64,000 nucleotides of DNA from Aureisphaera galaxeae (lineage in GTDB: Bacteria; Bacteroidota; Bacteroidia; Flavobacteriales; Flavobacteriaceae). The stretch is from contig NZ_JAQQTF010000006.1 of the NCBI RefSeq assembly GCF_028561275.1, positions 186,001-250,000 of the forward strand. Reading direction: 5' to 3'. Below are positions 26,840 through 34,869 of the stretch, piece by piece. Position 1 is the first letter of the stretch. Each line of letters opens with the position of its first letter. A model generated the notes under the pieces. The model did no database searches. It worked only from the letters and a program-made list of their open reading frames with translations, and was not told where the DNA came from. The translations under genes were made by a program, and so were the position numbers.

Positions 26840-28102
26840 CTATTTGCATGTGGTTTCTTTTGTTTCGCTTTGTGTTCCCTTAGATTGCTTAGGATGAACT
26901 CTCCCCACAACTTGGTCCTTTAGGAGCGTGGCCACTACAGAACGTACCTGTTCATAACCTGTTGCCAATAAAAAGGTAGGAGCCCTTCCATAGCTCTTCA
27001 TGCCAACGATGTAAAAATCGGTCTCAGGATGCTTTAATTCCTCTGTGCCGTGAGGAGGCACCGAATTGCAATCGTGTTCATTGGGATCTATGAGTGGAGC
27101 CATTTTTATGGGACTCTCCACCGCTGGGTCCAAGGATATCCTAAGTTCGCGCAGGAAATCAAGATTGGGCCTGAGTCCTGTCGCGACGATAATCTCATCG
27201 GTAAGGATGGTTTCCCGCCCAAGGGTGGATTGTCCCATAATTCCCAATTGTTCATCACGGGTTTCAATTTTTTCAATTAAAAATGGAGTATGTGTTTCGA
27301 TGATTTCCGATTGTACCAAAACGGCTATTTTCTTACCTATACGACTTCTTCGGGTTAATGGATCTTCAGGCAATCTACCATACGCCTGTTCTATATGCTG
27401 TTTTCGAAGTATCCATTTTAGTTGGGTTTTGGGGTAGGCTTGTTTCAGTTCGGCGAGTTCCAAAAGGGCATTCATAGCCGAATGTCCGCTACCCACCACA
27501 GTTACCGTTTTGTTTTGATATCGTTTGGATATACTTCCTAAAATATCCGGAATGCCATAGTAGATATGAGCACTGTTCACCTGCTCTCCCAATACAGGCA
27601 GTCCGTTGGCTCCCATAGGGTTTGGTACGCTCCATGTGCCCGAGGCATCGATCACGGCTTTGGCAAAAAGCTCCTTTTGTTCTCCTCCTTCAACAATGTG
27701 AAGGACAAAAGGAGCATTGGCTCTGTTCAAATCCTTCATTTTGTCAACTCCCATACGGCTTATGGCTGTAACTTCGGAATTCAATCGTAAATGAGGTTTA
27801 ATCTCAGGGGTTTCGGCCAAGGGGAGCAAATAGTGATGTATCAATTCCTGTCCTGTTGGAAAATGATTCGGATTGGGTGATTTCCATCCATATTGCTTCA
27901 AAAGCACTGTTGAAACCGAATCCAAATTTTGTTTCCACGGGGAAAACATAGAGACATGTGCCCAGTTTTTAACACTGTGAGCTACGTTGTTTCCCATTTC
28001 CAAAATGATAAAGGATTTCCCTTCCCTACTAAGATGAGCAGCAGTTGCCAGTCCAATAGGACCGGCTCCAATAATCGCGATGGGAAGGTTCTTTTTATTC
28101 AT
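26840..28102 (-). CDS. FAD/NAD(P)-dependent flavoprotein (monooxygenase-like)
   Basis: 420 aa. The FAD-binding GxGxxG is IIGAGPIGLATAAHLS (near residue 10), the NAD(P)-binding site VVGSGHSAMNALLEL (near residue 207), and the ATG-containing FAD motif IIVATGLRPNLDFL (near residue 320). NWAHVSMFSPWKQNLD and HFPTGQELIHHYLLPLAE are typical of a family I recall being placed with ArsR regulators and arsenic genes, similar in size class to ArsO/ArsH-type redox partners. It sits 81 bp from the ArsR gene and heads a run of five genes. Reaction unknown; oxidation of a xenobiotic or arsenical is inferred from context. Confidence 0.8.
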   Translation of the reverse strand: MNKKNLPIAIIGAGPIGLATAAHLSREGKSFIILEMGNNVAHSVKNWAHVSMFSPWKQNLDSVSTVLLKQYGWKSPNPNHFPTGQELIHHYLLPLAETPEIKPHLRLNSEVTAISRMGVDKMKDLNRANAPFVLHIVEGGEQKELFAKAVIDASGTWSVPNPMGANGLPVLGEQVNSAHIYYGIPDILGSISKRYQNKTVTVVGSGHSAMNALLELAELKQAYPKTQLKWILRKQHIEQAYGRLPEDPLTRRSRIGKKIAVLVQSEIIETHTPFLIEKIETRDEQLGIMGQSTLGRETILTDEIIVATGLRPNLDFLRELRISLDPAVESPIKMAPLIDPNEHDCNSVPPHGTEELKHPETDFYIVGMKSYGRAPTFLLATGYEQVRSVVATLLKDQVVGRVHPKQSKGTQSETKETTCK

Positions 28103-28182
28103 ATATCGCCTATTAACGATATACGAATTTAATAGAACTGTTTTACTCTACCAAATGTTTTTATTGAAATTTAAAATAGGGA

Positions 28183-28512
28183 TTACTTAGCGCAGAAGGC
28201 CGCGAACTCGTCCAGAAGTTCCTTGTTTAGATAATACAAGGTAAATTTATCTTTGCTTTCGGTAATGAACAGTCCGCACTCTTTAAGAATCTTCACATGC
28301 TGTGATATGGTGGATTGGGAATAATCGAACATCTCTACCAAATCCTTATTACAGGTTACATTATCTACCCCGCTTCCACAGTTCTTTTCCCGAAGATACC
28401 GCACCAAAGCCACCCGTAATGGATGTGCCATCGCATTGGCAATACTGGCCATCTTATGGTCGGTTTCGTTAATGTATTTGCTCGATATCTCAGCTCTAAT
28501 TCTCATGTTCAC
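28183..28512 (-). CDS. ArsR-family winged-helix repressor
   Basis: 109 aa. Helices MASIANAMAHPLRVALVRYL, then the helix-turn-helix LVEMFDYSQSTISQHVKILKECGLF and the wing ESKDKFTLYYLN are classic ArsR. Four cysteines (45, 54, 79, 107) are present; Cys45 and Cys54 flank a short loop before the recognition helix and could bind metalloid or react with thiols, though not in the standard ELCVCDL layout. Placed upstream of the flavoprotein operon on the same strand, it probably represses that operon. Start Met1 or Met3. Confidence 0.87.
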   Translation of the reverse strand: MNMRIRAEISSKYINETDHKMASIANAMAHPLRVALVRYLREKNCGSGVDNVTCNKDLVEMFDYSQSTISQHVKILKECGLFITESKDKFTLYYLNKELLDEFAAFCAK

Positions 28513-28552
28513 ATCGTTTACCTCAAATATACAATTTAATGAGGGAATTTAT

Positions 28553-29026
28553 TTATTGAATGAGTTTCCAAGCATTCATCCTTTTGAATATCGTAAATAC
28601 CAACATCGCTAAGGAAACCAATAAAACGAAACCTGCTATCCCATAGAAGGACGATTTATTAAGCCTTAATTTTAAAGCATACACTTTGGGCGGTGGAAGT
28701 ATGGTAATCTTATATCCCCGCTTTCTAATAGTTTCAATCTTTGGTGCTTTTATAAAATTATCTGAAAGTTGCTTTCTTAAATCCGCTATCGCCCGAGTTA
28801 AGGATTCTTCATTAACAATGGTCTCTTTCCAAATGTTTTCGATTAAATACTCACGCGATACCACGGTACTATCATTAGCACACAGGAAATACATTAGTTT
28901 GGACAGTCGAGGCTCCAGAATCACTGTTTTACCTTCTGCACTATGTACTATCCCATAGTCCTTGGAGATTTTCCACTTGCCTACTTCAACTTCCCTAGAG
29001 GTATATTCCAGCACTTCCGATTTCAT
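28553..29026 (-). CDS. ToxR-like membrane-bound winged-helix regulator
   Basis: 157 aa. Residues ~14-110 are an OmpR/PhoB-type winged helix without a receiver: GIVHSAEGKTVILEPRLSKLMYFL, the EESLTRAIADLRKQLSD recognition helix and the KIETIRKRGYKI wing. One membrane helix follows at ~127-147 (FYGIAGFVLLVSLAMLVFTIF) with only a short tail outside, so no periplasmic sensor domain is built in. It is divergent from the retropepsin gene, and three 10-bp direct repeats lie between them (29110-29139). Probably a ToxR/CadC-like regulator of that gene or itself. Confidence 0.83.
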   Translation of the reverse strand: MKSEVLEYTSREVEVGKWKISKDYGIVHSAEGKTVILEPRLSKLMYFLCANDSTVVSREYLIENIWKETIVNEESLTRAIADLRKQLSDNFIKAPKIETIRKRGYKITILPPPKVYALKLRLNKSSFYGIAGFVLLVSLAMLVFTIFKRMNAWKLIQ

Positions 29027-29109
29027 ACTAATTGGAGTAAAGTTTCATGTTAATTTCAGGTTGGTCCAAGTAAATATATTGACTTTAGCTCCAGTAATAA
29101 AGGGACTTA

Positions 29110-29139
29110 ACACTCGTTAACGCTCGTTAACATTCGTAA
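29110..29139. promoter_or_regulatory. Three 10-bp direct repeats, candidate winged-helix operator
   Basis: ACACTCGTTA, ACGCTCGTTA and ACATTCGTAA follow head to tail, exactly one helical turn apart. They lie midway between the divergent ToxR-like regulator (start 29026) and the retropepsin gene (start 29180). OmpR-type winged helices bind tandem direct half-sites at about 10-bp spacing, so this is a good candidate operator for the adjacent regulator. Confidence 0.55.
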
Positions 29140-29179
29140 GGAAACAACTCCCAATAATGTATAACCGAAAAACAATAAA

Positions 29180-30343
29180 ATGAAAAAAGCACTTTTAACA
29201 CTTATTGCCTTCCATGTTTTATTCCTCAGTTGTGGTCAGGAAAAGGCCAACATCGTAATTCCTATAGATATGTCTTCCCATCGACCTGTGATGGATGTTA
29301 TGATCGATGGAAAAGGGCCTTATAATTTTATATTCGATACGGGCTCTACTACCAACGTGATTGACGAAAATTTACAAGAGACCTTTGAATTTAAGGTGGT
29401 TGGAGAGGATCCCTTGACAACCCCCGGTTCAAAAAACCAATTGTTTTCGAAAAGAGTGACTGTCCCAAAGGTCAATTTCCCTGAAACATCGATAACACAA
29501 ACAGCAGAGATGAATGTTATTGCACTACGAAAAATGCTACCCGTAGATGGTATCATTGGTGGGTTCTTTTTTGAAGAGTATTTGGTAACAATGGATTATC
29601 CCAGTTCAAAACTTATACTTGCAAAAGGGCAACTGGATAAAAACGATCCCGATGTGGTGCCCTTTATACAGGATGCCAGAACGCTAAATCTAACCATAGA
29701 TGTGGCAGGCCACAATGCTGAAGCCCATCTAGATTCAGGTAATCCGCTTACCATGACACTGCCCCACTCCTTAATGGATAAATTGACCTTTAAAGAGGCT
29801 CCAAGGAAAGGGGAACCCATGCGAACGCCCGTAGCCTCATTCGATACTTGGGAAGCTCAATTATTGGGTGATGTCACCATTGGTAATGCCGTTATTAAAA
29901 ACCCTCATGTACGACTGGCCGAAGGGTATAAATACGTTAATATAGGTTATGGTGTTATTAACCAGTTGCGTACGACCATAGACAGAAAAAATAGTCTGAT
30001 TAAGTTTGAAAAAATGACTCAAACCCAAGGTGTAAATAAGGTTGCTAAAAAGGATTCGGGTGTTCCGACATCACCATACACAGGGACTTATGAAGGAGAT
30101 AGAAAGATCTGGATTGACGATGCAGGAAAGTTAGTCTACAAACGCACCCCAGCACCCATACCTTTGGAAATGGTTCGCGTTGGGGTAGATCTGTTCGAAA
30201 TGAAAATTCCCGACGGTGTAAGGGCACCACAAGAGATTCCAAGAGTTCAATTCAATAGAAATTCGGCAGAACAAATTGTTTCAATAACGTTAGTGTATAA
30301 GGATGGAAGGAAAGACGGTCCTTATAAGAAAATAAAAACGTAA
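29180..30343 (+). CDS. Retropepsin-like aspartyl protease lipoprotein
   Basis: 387 aa. Lipobox FLSC (Cys18). Two aspartyl protease lobes: FDTGSTTNV (Asp53) and LDSGNPLTM (Asp185), each followed by an Ile-Gly-Gly or hydrophobic loop. Retropepsins usually dimerise, whereas here two active-site motifs occur in one chain, as in the bacterial PDZ-associated and pepsin-like families. A C-terminal extra ~90 residues (TSPYTGTYEGDRKIWID) is of unknown fold. It would be periplasmic or outer-membrane. Control by the divergent ToxR-like protein is likely. Tail to tail with the anti-sigma gene. Confidence 0.78.
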   Translation: MKKALLTLIAFHVLFLSCGQEKANIVIPIDMSSHRPVMDVMIDGKGPYNFIFDTGSTTNVIDENLQETFEFKVVGEDPLTTPGSKNQLFSKRVTVPKVNFPETSITQTAEMNVIALRKMLPVDGIIGGFFFEEYLVTMDYPSSKLILAKGQLDKNDPDVVPFIQDARTLNLTIDVAGHNAEAHLDSGNPLTMTLPHSLMDKLTFKEAPRKGEPMRTPVASFDTWEAQLLGDVTIGNAVIKNPHVRLAEGYKYVNIGYGVINQLRTTIDRKNSLIKFEKMTQTQGVNKVAKKDSGVPTSPYTGTYEGDRKIWIDDAGKLVYKRTPAPIPLEMVRVGVDLFEMKIPDGVRAPQEIPRVQFNRNSAEQIVSITLVYKDGRKDGPYKKIKT

Positions 30344-30350
30344 TCCTTGT

Positions 30351-30797
30351 TTATGGATAGCTCCGTTTCTTGGCCATGAGTCGGTCCAAACCGTAGAATG
30401 CCCAAGAAATGATGGCACCTACCAATAAGCCAATAGCCACTTTATAAATCCATTTAGCATCTATAGAAATACTCATCTCTCCCATGAGTAAAAACGCACA
30501 ACCTATAGCCAGTAGAATGGAAAAATAGATGGTGTTTCGTGTGAAATTGAACCAAAATTGACTGGATTCTTCCATAGCCCTATCTTTTTCAATCCTGTCG
30601 ATCACATTATTGGAAAATGACAAAGAAGGACCATCGCTCGGCAATTTAGAAAGCTCTGCATTCAATGCTTGGTGGTGTTCCACTTTTTCCTTGCAAAACG
30701 AACATGCTTCTATATGCGCTTTCACTTGTTCGGCAATGGCATTGTCGCACTCTCCGCTCAAATAATCGCATAATGTAAGGTCATCTATATGTTCCAT
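30351..30797 (-). CDS. Zinc-finger anti-sigma factor with two membrane helices
   Basis: 148 aa. The anti-sigma zinc motif HIEACSFC (His-x3-Cys-x2-Cys) is near residue 30, followed by a helical arm. Two membrane helices lie at ~90-108 (TIYFSILLAIGCAFLLM) and ~118-138 (WIYKVAIGLLVGAIISWAFYGL). It is 12 bp downstream of the ECF sigma gene and co-transcribed, so it should bind and inhibit that sigma factor at the inner membrane. The signal it senses is unknown. Confidence 0.85.
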   Translation of the reverse strand: MEHIDDLTLCDYLSGECDNAIAEQVKAHIEACSFCKEKVEHHQALNAELSKLPSDGPSLSFSNNVIDRIEKDRAMEESSQFWFNFTRNTIYFSILLAIGCAFLLMGEMSISIDAKWIYKVAIGLLVGAIISWAFYGLDRLMAKKRSYP

Positions 30798-30809
30798 ATC
30801 TTTTCAAAT

Positions 30810-31382
30810 TCACTCATCAATAAAATCATCCAAGTCCTTTTTCACCAGCGATGCAATAATTCCTTTGAGTTCTGTTCGAGCCCTAAACAGCCTAATTTTC
30901 ACATTACTTATAGACAGGTTCGTTATCTCCGAAATTTCCTTTACTGGTAAATCCTCTATATAATACAAGGTGATCACTGTTGCCGAAACCGTTTCCAGTC
31001 GACGAATTGCCGCTTGTAAAATTTCCGTACGATCATTCAACTCTGCACTTTGAACTGGAGTATGTTCCTTTGATTCGACTCGCTCGGTTATTTCATCAAT
31101 GTCCACTTTTATGATCTTCTTTTTCCTAACATGGTCGATAGCCCGGGAATAGGCAATTTTCATCAACCAATTGGGAAACTTGTTTTTATTTTGAAGATCA
31201 CCAATTTTCTTAAAACAGGAAACAAATATGTCCTGTGCTACTTCCTCCGCCTCTTCCCTATTCTTAATGATCTTAAAACACAAGGTAAAAACACGTTTCT
31301 CGTACTTATCCACCAATGCCTTATAAGATCGCAATGACCCATTTTTAATAACATCATCTATATAATGTCGGTCTTCTGGCAT
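30810..31382 (-). CDS. ECF-type RNA polymerase sigma factor
   Basis: 190 aa from the Met at 31382. The frame is open 17 codons further upstream (to 31433), but that extension lies across an inverted repeat that looks like a promoter, and family members start at EDRHYIDDVIKNGSLRSYKALVDKY, so 31382 is preferred. Region 2 includes EAEEVAQDIFVSCFKKI and region 4 is ~125-180 (AIRRLETVSATVITLYYIEDLPVKEISEITN, SNVKIRLFRARTELK). The zinc anti-sigma gene follows directly. The pair probably controls its own operon and the divergent DUF6249-like and serine hydrolase genes. Confidence 0.85.
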   Translation of the reverse strand: MPEDRHYIDDVIKNGSLRSYKALVDKYEKRVFTLCFKIIKNREEAEEVAQDIFVSCFKKIGDLQNKNKFPNWLMKIAYSRAIDHVRKKKIIKVDIDEITERVESKEHTPVQSAELNDRTEILQAAIRRLETVSATVITLYYIEDLPVKEISEITNLSISNVKIRLFRARTELKGIIASLVKKDLDDFIDE

Positions 31383-31415
31383 GGTATATTTATACTGACG
31401 AGGATACCTCATGGT

Positions 31416-31455
31416 TTGGTTACATATCCACAAAACTTTGTCTTCATGTAACCAA
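31416..31455. promoter_or_regulatory. 10-bp perfect inverted repeat, candidate divergent ECF promoter
   Basis: TTGGTTACAT (31416-31425) and ATGTAACCAA (31446-31455) are perfect inverted copies 20 bp apart, between the ECF sigma start (31382, minus) and the 31482 gene (plus). The same ATGTAACC occurs upstream of the other ECF sigma (15641-15650). It could be a pair of divergent -35 boxes (GTAACC) read outward by this sigma factor, or a repressor operator. No -10 boxes are certain. Confidence 0.5.
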
Positions 31456-31481
31456 TCCTTCTTCCAAACCCGTCATTATCT

Positions 31482-31850
31482 ATGAACACGTTGAATAAAA
31501 CATTTCAAACTATGGAATTATTTGCAATTGCGCTTTTGGTACTCACTTCGGTCCTTCTCATTATATCACTATCCTTTATCATCATAAAAACAAGACACAA
31601 GGAAAAAATGGCACTTCTAGAAAAGGGATTGGATCCCAAAGAATATATGTTCGACAGGTTTTTGCCAAATACCCTTCGAACCGGAATGTTCCTTTTGGGG
31701 GTTGGACTAGGATTCCTGTTTGCTTTTTCGTTCGATGAGTTCATCGTAACCACCAATGAGAACCCTGCCATTTATCCTGGTTCCATTCTCATTTTCGGGG
31801 GAATAAGTCAGATCCTATTTTACAGAATCTATAGCAAGAAAAAACTATAA
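31482..31850 (+). CDS. Small membrane protein, DUF6249-like
   Basis: 122 aa. Membrane helices at ~12-36 (ELFAIALLVLTSVLLIISLSFIII), ~64-82 (RTGMFLLGVGLGFLFAFS) and ~97-115 (YPGSILIFGGISQILFYRI). The RHKEKMALLEKGLDP segment is a hallmark, as I recall, of the DUF6249 family, which often sits next to ECF sigma/anti-sigma pairs in Bacteroidota. Met12 (31515) is an alternative start. It lies divergent from the sigma gene and 4 bp before the serine hydrolase gene, so those two are one transcript. Function unknown. Confidence 0.7.
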   Translation: MNTLNKTFQTMELFAIALLVLTSVLLIISLSFIIIKTRHKEKMALLEKGLDPKEYMFDRFLPNTLRTGMFLLGVGLGFLFAFSFDEFIVTTNENPAIYPGSILIFGGISQILFYRIYSKKKL

Positions 31851-31854
31851 GGCC

Positions 31855-33222
31855 ATGAAAAAGATGTATTCAAGATTCATACTACTATCCTTTTTGCTAA
31901 TTGCAACGGTTCCTTATGTTTCGTTTGCTCAAAAGAACCAAACCTTCCAATGGCAAGCCTACGAGAATGTGGAGGAAGTCGGATTTGCTCAAGAGGAATT
32001 GTCTCAACTGAAAAATCAACTAGGTTCAACAAAGACGGCAGCTCTATTGGTCATTTACAAGGGACATGTATTGTTTTCCTACGGGGATAACACCCGAAAG
32101 TTTATGCTGCACTCCATTAGAAAAAGTATGATGAATGCACTAATTGGACGTGAAGTTGCGAGTGGAACACTACGTTTGGACGCCACCTTGGCCGATTTAC
32201 AAATAGATGATATTGGAAAATTAACGACTGAAGAAAAGAAAGCCACCTTAAAGGATTTACTGAGTTCCCGATCTGGAATCTTTCACCCAGCTGCTTATTC
32301 ACCTAGAGGCATGGCTAAAAATTTACCGGAACGGGGAAGTCATACACCGGGCACCTTTTGGTATTACAACAATTGGGATTTTAATACGCTTCTAACAATT
32401 TACGAGCGGCAATCGGGAAAACGATTTTTTGAAGCTTTTACTACGGAAATCGCCCAAGCAATTGGTATGGAAGATTTTGAGCTGGAAGATAATTATTATC
32501 GACATGAGCCCGAAAAATCCATACATCCAGCTTACTTAATGCGCATGTCCAGTCGGGATATGGCGCGGTTTGGATTGCTATACTTGAATGAAGGAGCTTG
32601 GGCCAATCAGCAGTTACTATCCTCCGAATGGATACAACAAAGCACCAGTGCCGTAACCGATAATTTACCGGGGTTCGACACTAGGGAGGGTTATGGGATG
32701 TTGTGGTGGACAGCGACGATTAACAATAAGAATGCTTACTACGCCAGTGGAAGTGGCGGACAGCGTATTCTCGTATTGCCAGAGGACGATATGATCATTG
32801 TGCATAGAGCTAACACCTATGAAAACAGGAATGTGTCAGATGCTGAAGTGAATCAGATCATAGAAACATTATTAGTCGCTAAAAAGAAAGAAGTATCCCC
32901 TTCATCGGCTACATTGAAGCCCTATAAACCCAAGAAGAAAGTGTTTGAAGATGTTTATCACGGCAGTATGGATCAATACCTAGGAACCTACCGACACAAG
33001 TTTTTAGGAAACATGACCATTCAAAAAGAAAAGGGAGGGTATTATCTGAAAAACAACATTGGCACATTCCGATTATACGTTACCAACGAGAACACCTTTA
33101 TGCCTGTGGATATTGAAACCCCCATGGTTATGGAGCAGGCTTCAGAGGGACATAACAAATTCACCATTGAGACCCGATTCGACAAGAACCGAAGGGTCAC
33201 CCATGTTGTGTTTTACTACTAA
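31855..33222 (+). CDS. Secreted serine hydrolase (beta-lactamase/PBP4 fold)
   Basis: 455 aa. Signal peptide ending SFAQ. Active-site SIRK at Ser87-Lys90, second motif YNN at Tyr171-Asn173, and a later GSGGQRILV as the third region. Residues ~370-455 form an extra C-terminal domain ending KNRRVTHVVFYY. It is not closely matched to the other serine hydrolase (16992) by eye. Its 3' end matters: a diverged copy of the last ~21 codons is found next to kptA (35836-35898), and kptA's 3' end is copied just after this gene's stop, so the two neighbours were once adjacent. Confidence 0.85.
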   Translation: MKKMYSRFILLSFLLIATVPYVSFAQKNQTFQWQAYENVEEVGFAQEELSQLKNQLGSTKTAALLVIYKGHVLFSYGDNTRKFMLHSIRKSMMNALIGREVASGTLRLDATLADLQIDDIGKLTTEEKKATLKDLLSSRSGIFHPAAYSPRGMAKNLPERGSHTPGTFWYYNNWDFNTLLTIYERQSGKRFFEAFTTEIAQAIGMEDFELEDNYYRHEPEKSIHPAYLMRMSSRDMARFGLLYLNEGAWANQQLLSSEWIQQSTSAVTDNLPGFDTREGYGMLWWTATINNKNAYYASGSGGQRILVLPEDDMIIVHRANTYENRNVSDAEVNQIIETLLVAKKKEVSPSSATLKPYKPKKKVFEDVYHGSMDQYLGTYRHKFLGNMTIQKEKGGYYLKNNIGTFRLYVTNENTFMPVDIETPMVMEQASEGHNKFTIETRFDKNRRVTHVVFYY

Positions 33223-33287
33223 GCTTACTCCTTCCTAATGTTTTGTTTCGGAACGAAATAGGTAAGCCATACCTCGTTTTCAAATAG
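33166..33287. repeat. Left copy of diverged direct repeat (hydrolase end + kptA end)
   Basis: About 120 bp aligns with 35845-35960 in the same orientation. Shared blocks include TTCGACAA, TTTTACTAC, TCCTTC.TAAT, GGTAAGCCA and TCGTTTTCA. This copy contains the functional serine hydrolase 3' end and a dead kptA 3' end. The two copies bracket the DUF2589 cassette. Confidence 0.75.
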
Positions 33288-33296
33288 GGATATGCT
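33225..33296 (-). pseudogene. kptA: Relic of kptA 3' end
   Basis: Minus-strand codons ending in TAA (33225-33227) encode LFENEVWLTYFVPKQNIRKE, against LSENDVWLTDFVPTQYIKKDP at the end of the intact kptA (35895-36443). The frame ends upstream at a stop (TGA, 33297-33299), so only the last ~21 codons survive. It lies 2 bp past the serine hydrolase stop, on the left flank of the DUF2589 cassette. Confidence 0.8.
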
Positions 33297-33312
33297 TCAA
33301 TTTTTAGCACTA

Positions 33313-33924
33313 CTAATTGGGAATCTGAGCTCGTAGTACTTTTTCGTATCCAAGGATCAGTTCTTTTAATCCAGCGGCGGTCTCATCTGGATTAATCGTA
33401 ATCTCCAAAGTGCTGGTTGGGAGTTGGGAAAGTCCCTCATGCTCTTTTTCTTTTTTTGGAAAACCAACCTTTAGGTCATCGTTTTCCACCAAAATTTCTA
33501 AATCCGTTTTAAACCTAATCTCTGAAATTTTGGAAACCGAAATTGGAATTAATGCGATTAATGGAACATTCACCTTTTTCATTACCACTCCTTTCGGTGT
33601 TTGTTCTGGGATTTCTACAACGATAGTCTTGGGAGTTAATGTATCCCAGGTATTTGTATTTAGATCGTTTTCATCCCCTATAACTGCTCTTTTAGAATCT
33701 ACCAAACCTTGAACCACCTCTTCCAATTCTGCCTTTGTAGGATGTGTTTTAGAAGCTACTTTCTCTGCCGCTTGCATAATATCCTCAATGGACTTGCCGC
33801 TTTCCATATCCCCTGAACGCTCAAAATATGTATCCAATAGTTTCAGGTTTTCATCCATTATGGTTTTGTTGGCTGCAATGGCCGAATGGTGTATTGCTTT
33901 TACAAAATTGTCAAAATGTATCAT
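33313..33924 (-). CDS. DUF2589-like protein (divergent paralogue)
   Basis: 203 aa, cytoplasmic by absence of a signal. The central pattern (VVEIPEQTPKGVVMKKVNVPLIALIPISVSKISEIRFKTDLEI) matches the two paralogues upstream (VPLISLFPINALAIQSVKIDFDIDI and LPILTIIPLNSLAVDNVDITFEME), placing it in the DUF2589 family; its N-terminus is different and helical. The end has the common GLKELILGYEKVL helix in place of IIDLYT/IIEAYT. It overlaps the zinc-ribbon gene by 4 bp and is last in a four-gene run. Function of DUF2589 is unknown to me. Confidence 0.7.
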   Translation of the reverse strand: MIHFDNFVKAIHHSAIAANKTIMDENLKLLDTYFERSGDMESGKSIEDIMQAAEKVASKTHPTKAELEEVVQGLVDSKRAVIGDENDLNTNTWDTLTPKTIVVEIPEQTPKGVVMKKVNVPLIALIPISVSKISEIRFKTDLEILVENDDLKVGFPKKEKEHEGLSQLPTSTLEITINPDETAAGLKELILGYEKVLRAQIPN

Positions 33925-34133
33925 CGTCTTGTGTCTTTTTGTTTTTTTGAGGATTGCTTCAATTTTTCGTATTGCTTAACAGCTTCCTCCGCCTGTGTCA
34001 TACTATTGTTGGATATAGCAACTACCGACTGACATTTCGGACAGGAAAACTTGGCTCCCTGCAGCAATAAGGAAACATCAAAAGGTATTTGAGTTTTACA
34101 CACAGGACACGGAATTTTTTGCTCGTTGATCAT
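33921..34133 (-). CDS. Small double-CxxC zinc-ribbon protein
   Basis: 70 aa. IPCPVCKTQIPFD and FSCPKCQSVV give two CPxC knuckles of one zinc ribbon (MJ0042-like), followed by a coiled, Lys/Gln-rich tail. Such short ribbons act as adaptors in protein or nucleic-acid complexes. It lies inside the DUF2589 run (17 bp after one paralogue, overlapping the next by 4 bp), so it probably works with those proteins. Confidence 0.75.
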   Translation of the reverse strand: MINEQKIPCPVCKTQIPFDVSLLLQGAKFSCPKCQSVVAISNNSMTQAEEAVKQYEKLKQSSKKQKDTRR

Positions 34134-34150
34134 TTTTAATTCTATTTAGT

Positions 34151-34798
34151 TTATACTTCTTCTGGCATTTCAACAGGATCTATGGCACTTGTATATAGAT
34201 CTATAATAGATAGAATACCTTTTGAAAGGGGTAATGGGCCTGCGAGAACATCTATGGAATAAGATGAGTTCATCCCATCGATTCCTTCCATTTCACTTAC
34301 ATTATTTGCTACGGAATTTTTTCTTTTGGCTACTTTCCCAAACATTTCAACCTTAGAGTTTTCAGCCGTTTGCTCAATTAGGGAGCGCGCGCCTAAGGAA
34401 TCATTTCGTTCTTCTATTGCGCCTACATTCTCGTTGTATTGCCACAGGATATCTATATCGAAATCTATCTTGACAGACTGAATAGCCAATGCATTAATAG
34501 GAAAAAGTGATATTAATGGTACATTGAAGTAAGTGACAATTTGTTCTAAATTGGGCTCTCCATCGGGAATCGTACTTGGCTGCAATACAGATCTGGTGAC
34601 CGACATTTCGATCACTTTTGGTGTGAAATAGTTATCTTCAGGGTTATAGTTGAAACAATTGTTTAGCAGCAATGCAATTTGTTCTTCACTCATTTTAGAT
34701 TCCGACCTTACCACCGATAATAGAGGCAGGGAAACTAAATCGTCTATGAGTATACCCGAAAAATTATAGGTCGAATCAATCTTGGGTCTTATAGCCAT
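34151..34798 (-). CDS. DUF2589 family protein
   Basis: 215 aa. GILIDDLVSLPLLSVVRSESKMSEEQIALLLNNCF parallels the first gene's PMEDLIGAPLNAAAKANAAMALTQTKFMLDTCF; both then have a MSVTRSVLQPSTIPDGEP / MNLTRGVIIPATDTDPAT block, a P(L/I)-Pro-Ile-Asn strand and a PLPLSKGILSIIDLYT tail. Paralogue of 34870-35520 by these ordered motifs. No signal peptide; location unknown. Second gene of the cassette. Confidence 0.8.
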   Translation of the reverse strand: MAIRPKIDSTYNFSGILIDDLVSLPLLSVVRSESKMSEEQIALLLNNCFNYNPEDNYFTPKVIEMSVTRSVLQPSTIPDGEPNLEQIVTYFNVPLISLFPINALAIQSVKIDFDIDILWQYNENVGAIEERNDSLGARSLIEQTAENSKVEMFGKVAKRKNSVANNVSEMEGIDGMNSSYSIDVLAGPLPLSKGILSIIDLYTSAIDPVEMPEEV

Positions 34799-34869
34799 GA
34801 TAAAAACGGAGTTAAACAGTTACCGATAATCCATAATCAATACATTACCGGTAACCTACTTAAAATTAT

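Noticed and set aside
25843-28512. A standard arsenic resistance operon
   Set aside because: No arsenite pump, arsenate reductase or methyltransferase is present; only the regulator and the PAT/ArsN-like enzyme point to it.
33225-33296. Treating the kptA-like end as a real short gene
   Set aside because: It lacks a start codon and the catalytic part of KptA; only the C-terminal ~21 codons remain, so it is a relic.
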